From the NCBI GenBank assembly GCA_963844395.1, contig CAWJNX010000001.1, positions 124,001 through 188,000 of the forward strand: 64,000 nt of DNA, read 5' to 3'. Positions 46,233 through 53,836 of the stretch are shown here, in pieces. Each line of letters starts with the position of its first letter. The stretch's first letter is position 1. The DNA comes from VRUE01 sp963844395. Its GTDB lineage: Bacteria > Actinomycetota > Thermoleophilia > Solirubrobacterales > 70-9. The notes beneath the pieces are model-generated. The model did no database searches, was not told where the DNA came from, and saw only the letters and a list, made by a program, of their open reading frames with translations. The position numbers were made by a program, and so were the translations under genes.

Positions 46233-46429
46233 TTTCCGCCTCCGAGCAGCTGCCGCACGCGCTTGACGTCGGCCGGAGCAATCTCGACCGGCCGCGCCAT
46301 CCGCCGCTTCCGCTTCGGCGACTTCTTCTCCAGGATGTGGCTGGAGTAAGCGCGCCGCCCGCGCAGCTTGCCCTTGGCGGTCTTGCGAAAGCGCTTCTTG
46401 GCACCGGAATGGGTTTTCATCTTCGGCAT
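46229..46429 (-). CDS. rpmI: Ribosomal protein bL35
   Basis: 66 residues, intact. MPKMKTHSGAKKRFRKTAKG is the standard L35 start, followed by KLRGRRAYSSHILEKKSPKR. It sits directly upstream of rplT as usual, but infC, which normally precedes it, is 1.2 kb away with wecB between them on the other strand. No Shine-Dalgarno is evident before the ATG. Confidence 0.97.
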   Translation of the reverse strand: MPKMKTHSGAKKRFRKTAKGKLRGRRAYSSHILEKKSPKRKRRMARPVEIAPADVKRVRQLLGGGK

Positions 46430-46488
46430 CGGGAGGGGTATTGAAGCAGACCGGCGGCCGGGTTCGCCGGGGCGCCGGGAGCCGTAGG

Positions 46489-46494
46489 TACGCT
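46489..46494 (+). promoter_or_regulatory. TACGCT -10-like box before wecB
   Basis: TACGCT is followed by eight bases and the ATG at 46503; no Shine-Dalgarno is visible. Confidence 0.45.
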
Positions 46495-46502
46495 GCCGCC
46501 CG

Positions 46503-47572
46503 ATGCGGATCGTCTACGTGATCGGTACCCGGCCCAACTTCGTCAAGACGGCGCCGGTGATCGCGGCGCTGCGTGAGCGAATGCCGGACGGCCGCCACAC
46601 ACTCGTCCACACCGGCCAGCACTACGACCGGCTGATGTCGGAGGTCTTCTTCGAGGAGCTGGGCGTGCCCGCACCCGACCACATGCTCGAGGTCGGCTCC
46701 GGCAGCCACGCCGCTGCAGACGGCGCGCACGATGGAGCGGCTGGAGCCGGTGTTGGCCGACGAGCGACCGGACCTCGTGATGGTCCCCGGCGACGTCAAC
46801 TCGACTCTGGCCGCGGCGCTGACCGCAGCCAAGATGCAGATCCCGGTCGCCCACATCGAGTCCGGGCTGCGCAGCTTCGACCGCACGATGCCGGAGGAGG
46901 TCAACCGGATCGTCGCCGACGAGTTCTCCGAGTACCTCTTCCTGCATAGCGACGAGGCAATCGAGAACCTGCGCGCCGAGGGGATCCCCGACGAGCGCAT
47001 GCACTTCGTCGGCAACACGATGATCGACACGCTGGTCGCGCTCGAGGGCCGTATCCGAGGCGGCCGGGACCGCTGCCCAGATCGGCGTCGAGGCCGGCGC
47101 CTACATGCTGGTCACCCTGCACCGGCCGGCCCTGGTCGACGGCGAACTGCTGCCCGAGACGGTCGTGCAACTTGCGGCGCTTGCCCGCGAGATGCCGGTC
47201 GTCTTCCCGGTTCACCCACGGACCCGCAAGATGATGGAGGCGGTCGAGTCCGAGCACCCCGGGCTGCTGCTCTGCGAGCCCTTCGGCTACGTCGACTTCC
47301 TCTCGCTGATCGCCGATGCGGGCGCCGTCCTCACCGACTCCGGCGGCATCCAGGAGGAGACGACCTACCTCGGCATCCCCTGCTTCACCCTGCGCAACAA
47401 CACCGAGCGCCCGGTGACGATCCGCGCCGGCACCAACACCCTCCTGGGCCTAGACCCGGCAGCAATCGCCGGCATCCCCGCTGCCCTCGCCGAGCGGCCC
47501 GCCGAGCGGCCGGAGCCTCCCCCCCTCTGGGACGGCAAAGCGGCCGTGCGGATCGCCGACCTGCTCGCGTAG
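46503..47572 (+). CDS. wecB: UDP-N-acetylglucosamine 2-epimerase (non-hydrolysing), indels
   Basis: MRIVYVIGTRPNFVKTAPVI is the family start (G-T-R-P). Then TLVHTGQHYDRLMSEVFFEE; after a shift near 46712, LVMVPGDVNSTLAAALTAAK and VAHIESGLRSFDRTMPEEVN, then MHFVGNTMIDTLVALEG. A shift near 47068 leads to YMLVTLHRPALVDGELLPET and AGAVLTDSGGIQEETTYLGI with TERPVTIRAGTNTLLGLDP. It interconverts UDP-GlcNAc and UDP-ManNAc for surface polysaccharide. It stands alone on the plus strand between rpmI and infC, which are normally adjacent. Confidence 0.9.
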
Positions 47573-47574
47573 AC

Positions 47575-47690
47575 GGGCCTGCCCCGGCAGGGGATGGAAC
47601 GTCTTGTACTTTTTCCGGTGAGTGGCAGAGCGGACAGCCGCGAACGGTCTTCGGAAAAAGTTAAGTGGAATCCCCTGCCGAGGCAGGCCC
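47575..47690. repeat. Nested-hairpin repeat, copy 3 (wecB-infC convergent junction)
   Basis: Outer arms of 20 bases (47575-47594 and 47671-47690) pair with one C/T difference; inner arms ACTTTTTCCG (47608-47617) and CGGAAAAAGT (47652-47661) pair perfectly. It begins two bases after the wecB stop, and its right arm encodes the last residues of IF3, whose TAA lies in the element. Confidence 0.75.
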
Positions 47691-48302
47691 CTCGCCCGCC
47701 TCGTCCTGCGGCGCATCCTCGGGCGGCGCCTCATCCTTCTTCGCCTCCGCCAGCGCCTCTTTGCAGGGCGCCAGCATCATGCTCATGTTGCGCCCTTCCT
47801 GCAGCGGTTCGGACTCGATCGTCGCCAGGCCGTGCAGGTCCTCGAAGAGCCGCTGCAGCAGCGCCCGGCCGCGCTCGGGGTGGGCCTGCTCGCGGCCGCG
47901 GAACATGATCGTGATCTTGACCTTGTTCTGGTGGCGCAGGAAGCGCTCGACGTGGCCCTTCTTCGTTTCGTAATCGTGGTTGGCGATCTTCGGCCGCAGC
48001 TTGATCTCGCGCACGTTGACCTGCTGCTGGTGCTTGCGGGCCTGCTTCTGCTTCTGCTCCTGCTCGTACTTGTACTTCGAGTAGTCGAGCAGGCGGGTGA
48101 CCGGCGGCTTCGAGCCCGGCGCCACCTCGACCAGGTCAAGGTCGGCCTCCTGGGCGCGTTTCAGCGCCTCGTCGATCTCGACGATGCCGAGCTGCTCGCC
48201 GTCGGCGCCGATCAGGCGCACCTGCGGCACGCGGATCCGCTCGTTGATCCGCGTCGTGTCGCGCTCCGGCGGGCGCCGGTCGAACCTGCGGGGGACCGGC
48301 AC
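47661..48302 (-). CDS. infC: Translation initiation factor IF-3
   Basis: 213 residues, intact. IF3 N-domain: RDTTRINERIRVPQVRLIGA and QLGIVEIDEALKRAQEADLD, LVEVAPGSKPPVTRLLDYSK; linker with Lys/Gln; C-domain: VREIKLRPKIANHDYETKKG and KVKITIMFRGREQAHPERGR. An acidic, Ala/Pro/Glu-rich tail of about 25 residues follows, ending EGPASAGDST, of which the last codons lie in hairpin repeat copy 3. The start is a GTG at 48302 rather than the autoregulatory AUU known from E. coli. thrS lies upstream on the same strand. Confidence 0.95.
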   Translation of the reverse strand: MPVPRRFDRRPPERDTTRINERIRVPQVRLIGADGEQLGIVEIDEALKRAQEADLDLVEVAPGSKPPVTRLLDYSKYKYEQEQKQKQARKHQQQVNVREIKLRPKIANHDYETKKGHVERFLRHQNKVKITIMFRGREQAHPERGRALLQRLFEDLHGLATIESEPLQEGRNMSMMLAPCKEALAEAKKDEAPPEDAPQDEAGEGPASAGDST

Positions 48303-48442
48303 TATCTAAAGGAGAGGTGGAGCTTCAAGAGGACGAGGGATTCGGAGGCAGCCACGGACGGTCAGCGGCGCGGGGTGTTTGGCATGCCTGCGAACAAGTT
48401 CCCGGAGTATAGGGGCAGAAGCGCCATCCCGACCGGCGCCGG

Positions 48443-50389
48443 TCAGGAGCCGTCTTCGGCCTGGCGCTCCTCGGAGTGGACTCGCTCGGCGAACCCGGCC
48501 AGGTCCATTGTCCCCAGCTCGCCGCCCTTGTGGGAGCGGACCGCGACCTCGCCGCTCTCTTCCTCGCGGTCGCCGACCACGAGCATGTAGGGATAGCGGC
48601 CCAGTTCGGCGTCGCGGACCTTCTTGCCGATCGACTCCGAGCGCCAGTCGACCTCGACCCGCACGCCGAGGTCGCGCAGCTGCGCTGCGACCACCCCGCC
48701 GTGGCTGGCATGACGGTCGGAGATCGGCAGGACGATCGCCTGGATCGGCGCTAACCAGACGGGGAAGCGGCCGCCGTAGTGCTCGATCAGGATCCCCGCG
48801 AAGCGCTCCATCGAGCCGAGCAGGGCGCGGTGGATCATCACCGGCCGCCGCTGGGCGTCCTCGGCGTCGGTGTAGGTGAGGTCGAAGCGCTCCGGCATGA
48901 AGAAGTCGACCTGGCAGGTGCCGCACTGCCAGGAGCGGCCGAGCGCGTCGGTGATGTGGAAGTCGATCTTCGGCCCGTAGAAGGCGCCGTCGCCTGGGTT
49001 GAGCTTGTACTCGCGTCCCTGGCTCTCCAGCGCCCGCCGCAGCGCGTCCTCGGCCTGGTGCCACTGCTCGTCGCTGCCGATCGATTTCTCGGGACGGGTG
49101 GAGAGCTCGATCCGCACGTCCTCGAAGCCGAAGCGCGCGTAGAGCTCGTCGATCGCCTCGCAGACGCCGGTCACCTCGTCAACGACCTGCTCGGGCGTGC
49201 AGTAGATGTGGGCGTCGTCCTGGGTGAAGGCGCGGACCCGCAGCAGCCCGTGCAGGACGCCCTCGCGCTCGGCGCGGGAGACCTGGCCGAACTCGGCCAG
49301 CCGCAGCGGCAGCTCGCGATAGGAGTGGCGGTCGGCGCCGTAGACGAGGCAGGCGCCCGGGCAGTTCATCGGCCGCACGGCGAACTCGCGCTCGCGCGAC
49401 TCGGTGAAGTACATGTTCTCGCGGTAGTTGTCCCAGTGGCCGGAGCGGTGCCAGAGGTCGACGTCCATCACGTGGGGCGTCTTGATCTCCTGGTACTCGC
49501 GCTTGCGCAACTGCTTCTGCACCTCGGCCTCGATCAGGCGCAGCAGCGTCGTCCCGTGCGAGAGCCAGAAAGGCATGCCCGGCGCCTCCTCGCGCAGCAT
49601 GAACAGGCCCATCTGGGGGCCGAGGCGGCGATGGTCGCGGGCCTTCGCCTCCTCGATCCGCTCCAGGTGCTTCTCCAGGTCCTTCTTGGAGAGGAAGGCG
49701 GTGCCGTAGACCCGGGTCAGCATCTGGCGGGTCTCGTCGCCGCGCCAGTAGGCGCCGGCGAGCGAGTTGAGCTTGATCGCGACGATGCGGCCGGTGGAGG
49801 GACCGTGCGGGCCGCGGCAGAGGTCCTCGAAGGGGCCGTTGCGGTAGAGCGAGACGGTCTCCACGCCTTCGTAGCGAACGAGGTCCTCGATCAGCTCGAC
49901 CTTGTAGTCCTGGCCCTGGGCGCGGAACAGCTCGATCGCCTCGCCGGGCGGCAGGTCGCGGCGCTCGAACGGCTCGTCGGCTTTGATGTGCTCGCGCATC
50001 GCAGCCTCGATCCGCTCCAGGTCGTCTTCGCTGACCTTGACATCTGGCGGGAACTCGAAGTCGTAGTAGAAGCCGTTCTCGATCGGCGGGCCGATCGTCA
50101 CCTTCGTTCCGGGGTAGAGCTCCAGCACCGCCTCGGCCATCACGTGGGCGGCGTCGTGGCGAATCAGCTCGAGTGCCTCCGGGTCGCGCTCGGTGAGGAT
50201 CGCGATCTCGGCGCCGTCGGGCAGCGGCGCGCTGAGGTCGCGCAGCTCGCCGTCGACGCGGATCGCCAGGGCGGCCTTCGCCAGCCCAGGGCCGATCGCC
50301 GCCGCCGCGTCGGCGCCGCTGGCGCCCTCCGGCAGCTCCAGGGACGCTCCGTCGGGCAGCGTCGCGGTGATCTTCGTCGTCGCCTCCAT
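48443..50389 (-). CDS. thrS: Threonyl-tRNA synthetase
   Basis: 648 residues, intact (652 if the in-frame ATG at 50401 is used). TGS domain at the N-terminus (TATLPDGASLELPEGASGAD); editing domain with HDAAHVMAEAVLELYPGTKV, which carries the zinc-like H-x-x-x-H; class II core with VRPMNCPGACLVYGADRHSY and FTQDDAHIYCTPEQVVDEVT, then WQCGTCQVDFFMPERFDLTY. The C-terminal anticodon domain has RVEVDWRSESIGKKVRDAEL. It charges tRNA-Thr and precedes infC on the same strand, a common gene order. About 140 bases between thrS and infC contain no gene; a TATACT box is visible near 48399-48404 on the minus strand. Confidence 0.96.
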   Translation of the reverse strand: MEATTKITATLPDGASLELPEGASGADAAAAIGPGLAKAALAIRVDGELRDLSAPLPDGAEIAILTERDPEALELIRHDAAHVMAEAVLELYPGTKVTIGPPIENGFYYDFEFPPDVKVSEDDLERIEAAMREHIKADEPFERRDLPPGEAIELFRAQGQDYKVELIEDLVRYEGVETVSLYRNGPFEDLCRGPHGPSTGRIVAIKLNSLAGAYWRGDETRQMLTRVYGTAFLSKKDLEKHLERIEEAKARDHRRLGPQMGLFMLREEAPGMPFWLSHGTTLLRLIEAEVQKQLRKREYQEIKTPHVMDVDLWHRSGHWDNYRENMYFTESREREFAVRPMNCPGACLVYGADRHSYRELPLRLAEFGQVSRAEREGVLHGLLRVRAFTQDDAHIYCTPEQVVDEVTGVCEAIDELYARFGFEDVRIELSTRPEKSIGSDEQWHQAEDALRRALESQGREYKLNPGDGAFYGPKIDFHITDALGRSWQCGTCQVDFFMPERFDLTYTDAEDAQRRPVMIHRALLGSMERFAGILIEHYGGRFPVWLAPIQAIVLPISDRHASHGGVVAAQLRDLGVRVEVDWRSESIGKKVRDAELGRYPYMLVVGDREEESGEVAVRSHKGGELGTMDLAGFAERVHSEERQAEDGS

Positions 50390-50443
50390 GGCGCGCCCCA
50401 TGCTACGCGCCGGTGTGCTCAGGAAGCTTGCGCGTTTATCGGG

Positions 50444-52243
50444 CTAGCGGACGGTGCCTTGGCGAACCTGGCGGACAGCGATCAGGGGACAGGGACTCTC
50501 CCCACGGTCGCCGCCGGGACTCTCCCACAGCCGGTAAGGACCGGCGCGGCGGCGCAGGATCAGCCCTGGGAAGGGGGCGGTGTCGCCGGGACCGGAGCTG
50601 ACGACGAAGCGCACGCCGGGCGGGGGCGCCTTGCCCGCGGCGCTCTCTGACTCGATGCAGACGCGGCCGCCGCGCAACTCCCAGGCGATGTAGCGGGCAC
50701 CGTGTTCCTCGTCGAGGAGCCGGTCCGGAGCGAGCACGAGCGTCGAGTCGGCGACGAGCAGGGGGCGCAAGCCGGTCAGCGCGGGTGAGTACGAGGTCGG
50801 GCCGGCCGGCGCGTTGGCGAAGGCGAGCAGCGAGCAGGCGCCGGCCGCGGCGACGTACAGGACAGGGACGAGCCGCATGGCCGCGGGTCCTGTCGCGGCG
50901 GCCCTCCCCCATGTGCTCGGACGCCTTCGGCGTCCTCCGCTATGGGGGACCCCCGCCACCGCGCCACCCGCGGACGAGAGGATCGCCAGCGTGACCAGCG
51001 GGGCGGCCACCCCCAGCGCCTTGGCGGCGGTGTACGGCGTGCCGCCGATGCGTGCAGCGACGTAGAGGCCGGCGGCGGCGACCACCCCGGCGACGATCGC
51101 CCACTCGCGCCGACGCCAGCAGTGGACGAGCCCGTAGAGGAGCAATGCCGTGGCGAATGCGGCGCCGAGGTAGTAGACGATGGCAGGCGCCGCTCCGTCG
51201 CCGGGGGCCAGCCTGAAGTCGCCGGAGGGCCAGATCCCCAGCGCCTCGACGGGTGAGATCTGGCCGAACAGGTTGCCGAGGCCTGGTCCACTCGGGTCGA
51301 ACGTCTCAAAGCGCTGGAAGTCGATCATCCGCCCCAGCTCCGGAAGGACCCCGACCGCGAAAACGGCGAGTGCGAGCAGCATCACCCGCGTCGGGAACGA
51401 CCGCTCCAGGACCAGCCAGATCAACAGAGCGCCGATGAGCCAGAGGAGGCCAGGGAAGCTGTAGGCATAGACGGAGCCGACGGCTATGAGAGCAGCTGGG
51501 ACGAAGCGGAGGGGAAGCTCGCGCCACCCCGGACGCGATGCCTCCCGCAAAGCCAGCACGAAAGCGAGGACGAAGAGGGCCTGGATCGTCTCCTTGAAGG
51601 CGCCCTGGGCGTAGTAGGAGGCAACCAGATACGGCAGGCCGACGAGAAGGGCGAATGCTGCGCGGACCAGCGGCGGTCGATCCGCAAACGCTGCGAGCGC
51701 GGTCAGCGGGGCAAGGACCGCGACGGCGATCGTGAGACCACTGAACCCTTGGACAAGGCCGATCCCCAGACCCTTGTTCAGAGCGACGACGACCGTGTGC
51801 GGGCCCAGCGGATAGCCCTCGTTGAACAGTTGCCCGTCGATCCCTTCAGCCATACGGTCGGTTGCCAGCAGGTGCTGGGACATGTCCGGGTTGAAGCCCG
51901 TCCCGAGAATGCCGAAATGGCCTTCGGCGAGAAACGGCAGCGAGGCGACCGCGATGGCAGGCAGTCCCACCATGAGGCTCACCCGCAACGCCTCTACCCC
52001 GCCCTCGACTCGCCGCGAAAGGAATGCAACCGAAAGAACCACCAGAATCAGCACGAGGACGACGGAGACCGCCCCATCCCCGGGCAACCGCACCGTCCCC
52101 CAGCAGATCGCGCAGACGAGTGCTAGGCCCACGGCAGGCGAGAGCCATGACCAATACCGGACTCCGCAGAGTGCCAGCGCCGCCTGCCCAATCGACAGCG
52201 AGGCTCCGCACACCGCCAGCGCGGCTGCATAAGTCCCGATCAC
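50444..52243 (-). CDS. Large polytopic membrane protein (glycosyltransferase-C-like or polysaccharide-related)
   Basis: 599 residues, intact, with about 12 hydrophobic helices, for example AVSVVLVLILVVLSVAFLSR and TIAVAVLAPLTALAAFADRP and YVAARIGGTPYTAAKALGVA. The loop LGTGFNPDMSQHLLATDRMA early in the chain carries the D-x-x-H pattern seen after the first helices of GT-C-like enzymes. A poorly conserved extracytoplasmic C-terminal domain begins near residue 470. A palindromic segment (50905-50949) encodes an Arg-rich insert (PHSGGRRRRPSTWGR) in that area. The function is unknown; a cell-envelope glycan role is inference. Confidence 0.6.
   Translation of the reverse strand: MIGTYAAALAVCGASLSIGQAALALCGVRYWSWLSPAVGLALVCAICWGTVRLPGDGAVSVVLVLILVVLSVAFLSRRVEGGVEALRVSLMVGLPAIAVASLPFLAEGHFGILGTGFNPDMSQHLLATDRMAEGIDGQLFNEGYPLGPHTVVVALNKGLGIGLVQGFSGLTIAVAVLAPLTALAAFADRPPLVRAAFALLVGLPYLVASYYAQGAFKETIQALFVLAFVLALREASRPGWRELPLRFVPAALIAVGSVYAYSFPGLLWLIGALLIWLVLERSFPTRVMLLALAVFAVGVLPELGRMIDFQRFETFDPSGPGLGNLFGQISPVEALGIWPSGDFRLAPGDGAAPAIVYYLGAAFATALLLYGLVHCWRRREWAIVAGVVAAAGLYVAARIGGTPYTAAKALGVAAPLVTLAILSSAGGAVAGVPHSGGRRRRPSTWGRAAATGPAAMRLVPVLYVAAAGACSLLAFANAPAGPTSYSPALTGLRPLLVADSTLVLAPDRLLDEEHGARYIAWELRGGRVCIESESAAGKAPPPGVRFVVSSGPGDTAPFPGLILRRRAGPYRLWESPGGDRGESPCPLIAVRQVRQGTVR
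50905..50949. repeat. Palindromic insert inside the large membrane-protein gene
   Basis: Outer arms of 8 bases (TCCCCCAT at 50905-50912 with ATGGGGGA at 50942-50949) and inner arms of 7 bases (GGACGCC 50919-50925 with GGCGTCC 50929-50935, loop TTC). It is in frame and encodes an Arg-rich stretch. Confidence 0.6.
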
Positions 52244-52471
52244 AAGGCGGCGAGCCTAGAGGAAGCCACCACGGCAACCGCCTCGAGCACAAACAAACCA
52301 GTTTGCAATACGCCGGCGCGACTACTCATATAGCTTTGACAAGTACGCAGCGCGAAGGGCGACAACGCGACGGCTCGAGATTCGTGCGTAGAAGCCTACG
52401 GGCCCAACAGCGGCGCCCTTCGCCGCTGCGGATTGCAGGCCTCAATCGAGTGAACACGAGAGCGGCGAGGA

Positions 52472-52544
52472 TGGGCGCTACTGGGCTCGAACCAGTGACC
52501 TCCAGCTTGTCGAGCTGGCGCTCTCCCAACTGAGCTAAGCGCCC
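52472..52544 (-). tRNA. tRNA-Val (GAC)
   Basis: Cloverleaf on the minus strand: acceptor GGGCGCT with AGCGCCC, D-arm GCTC...GAGC, anticodon stem CCAGC/GCTGG with loop TCGACAA (anticodon GAC), T-arm ACTGG/CCAGT with TTCGAGC. Discriminator A; CCA is not encoded. Position 33 reads C instead of the usual U. Confidence 0.9.
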
Positions 52545-52747
52545 CGGGGACCTGAATCTAGCAGCGAGCCGCGGCAGGCCGCCCTCCCGCTCAAGTCTTC
52601 CCCTGCAAGCGCCGATGCAAGCAGTGCAACTTTCTCCCATACGCCGTGTTTACCTATCTACAGTCGTTCGCCACGACAACGAGACTTCAAGACTTGAGGA
52701 CCGACGAGCCAGCGATTTGATCTGACTGGTGGTACGTCCTTCGGAAC

Positions 52748-52773
52748 CAAAGGGCCCCCTCTCGGGGCCCTTT
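52748..52773 (+). terminator. GC-rich hairpin with short T-run upstream of a small ORF
   Basis: A 10-bp perfect stem (AAAGGGCCCC with GGGGCCCTTT) and CTCTC loop, ending in TTTT. It lies 59 bases before the 31-codon ORF at 52832. It could end a short transcript from the 52.6-52.7 kb gap or attenuate the small gene. Confidence 0.6.
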
Positions 52774-52831
52774 TCCGTTCTCAGGGCTGCAGCGTTTCCG
52801 CCCCACCCTCCAACGGGTAAGCAGGGGGACC

Positions 52832-52927
52832 ATGTTCAAGAGATTCGCCCAACTCGCAGTCGCCAAGAAGCTCTACGACTCCTGGCGCAGTCGCCGCAGC
52901 CGCCGTCGGCGCATCGGCTTCAGATAG
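52832..52927 (+). CDS. Very small basic protein (31 aa)
   Basis: An ATG at 52832 follows a GGGGGA site at 52824-52829 by two bases or so and opens a 31-codon frame: MFKRFAQLAVAKKLYDSWRS followed by an Arg-rich end (RRSRRRRIGFR). An amphipathic helix with A-K-K-L-Y-D followed by arginines looks like a real small protein, possibly membrane-surface or ribosome-associated. I do not recognise it with certainty. A terminator-like hairpin lies upstream. It sits just outside the tRNA-Cys islet. Confidence 0.5.
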   Translation: MFKRFAQLAVAKKLYDSWRSRRSRRRRIGFR

Positions 52928-52970
52928 GAGCGCGCCAGCCGGTCGGTGAACCTGCCCTTGCCAGAGGGAA

Positions 52971-53013
52971 AGGCGCCCACCGGAATCGAACCGGTGTAAA
53001 CGGCTTTGCAGGC
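52971..53013 (-). repeat. 43-bp direct repeat of the tRNA-Cys 3' part (islet left end, att-like)
   Basis: Identical over 43 bases to 54475-54517, which covers the discriminator, acceptor 3' strand, T-arm, variable loop and anticodon loop of tRNA-Cys. The bases that follow (53014-53039) do not match the tRNA 5' half but include GGACGCC, which could pair as an acceptor strand. Confidence 0.85.
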
Positions 53014-53203
53014 AAACCGACCCTTACGGACGCCCCCTCAGGCACGAATCGGTGCTCTCAGATGGAAGGGCGAAGTTCATGACAGGCGCATCGGGGAAGT
53101 CTCTGCAGTCGATCCAGACTCTCAGGTCTATCTCGACGACGCGGCGATTGGGAACTGAATGCCGAGGTTTTCGATCGGCTCACGGTGCGACTCAGGCATA
53201 GGT

Positions 53204-53467
53204 TCACAGCTGCGCTTGCGCGCCTCTTCGGCCGCGGAGCTTGGGCATCGGGAAGCGCCGATCGAATTCATCCACCGACGCGACCTCCCGAAACTCTACC
53301 TTCAGCTGATCGCCATTCGGGTATTTCGCCTCGACCAGCCGACCGTTCGGGGGGCACCGGATCTCCGCCTCGTTTCCCTCGGTGATCCAAAAGTTGTCGA
53401 TCATCTCCATTCGAGGCTCGCCGGAGATCGTCGCCGCCACGATGTTGACCAGCAGGTCCTCTCGCAT
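53204..53467 (-). CDS. Hypothetical protein in the tRNA-Cys islet
   Basis: From an ATG at 53467 the frame gives about 87 residues: MREDLLVNIVAATISGEPRM then EMIDNFWITEGNEAEIRCPP and QLKVEFREVASVDEFDRRFP, a balanced soluble composition. The frame is open further upstream to 53527. A competing plus-strand frame over the same DNA has a less protein-like composition. No family is recognised. Confidence 0.4.
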   Translation of the reverse strand: MREDLLVNIVAATISGEPRMEMIDNFWITEGNEAEIRCPPNGRLVEAKYPNGDQLKVEFREVASVDEFDRRFPMPKLRGRRGAQAQL

Positions 53468-53693
53468 CCATTGAACGTCGCGCCCGCCGTCGTGCTGGTG
53501 CTGCTCGGGCTCTGGCTCGGGCAGCAAGGAACGTCGGTCAAGACGCAGGCGGAGCCGCTACCACTCGACTACAGTGCCGCGAACCGGCTCCAGCTTGTCA
53601 GCGCAAGCGTGACGATCCCGCGTCCGGTTGACGGGCAGGCCCGGATCGTCGCATCGGGCGCCATGCGGCCCGGCGATCGCTAACTAGCAGGGC

Positions 53694-53831
53694 CTACTTG
53701 TCGTGACCCTGGCCGCCGCCGCGGGTCTCGGGAATGCCCACGCCGGGAGGGGGGGGCGGGGGGGGTGGTGGCGGCTTAGCGCCGGATGAGGACGGCGAGG
53801 CGGACATTGGCTGTTTGGGACGAGGCTCCAT
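53694..53831 (-). CDS. Small Pro-rich protein (45 aa) in the tRNA-Cys islet
   Basis: An ATG at 53831, five bases after the stop of the membrane protein gene, opens a 46-codon frame: MEPRPKQPMSASPSSSGAK, then ten prolines, then GVGIPETRGGGQGHDK. The proline run is encoded by two stretches of eight C on the minus strand, a likely slippage site. It is probably co-transcribed with the membrane protein. No family is recognised. Confidence 0.45.
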   Translation of the reverse strand: MEPRPKQPMSASPSSSGAKPPPPPPPPPPGVGIPETRGGGQGHDK

Positions 53832-53836
53832 CTTGC

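Noticed and set aside
48779..50650. 623-codon plus-strand frame antisense to thrS
   Set aside because: It mirrors thrS codon bias and has no domain-like pattern; thrS is unambiguous.
52300..52345. TTGACA at 52337 as a -35 box
   Set aside because: No matching -10 at a suitable distance on that strand and no gene in position to use it.
52024..52533. Protein-like frames reading LEPVTSSLSSWR and LAQLGERQLDKLEV
   Set aside because: These are the well-known false translations of a tRNA gene, here tRNA-Val at 52472-52544.
53159..53683. Plus-strand frame across the islet with a hydrophobic stretch
   Set aside because: No ribosome site, poor composition at the start, and it competes with a more protein-like minus-strand frame; left out but not excluded.
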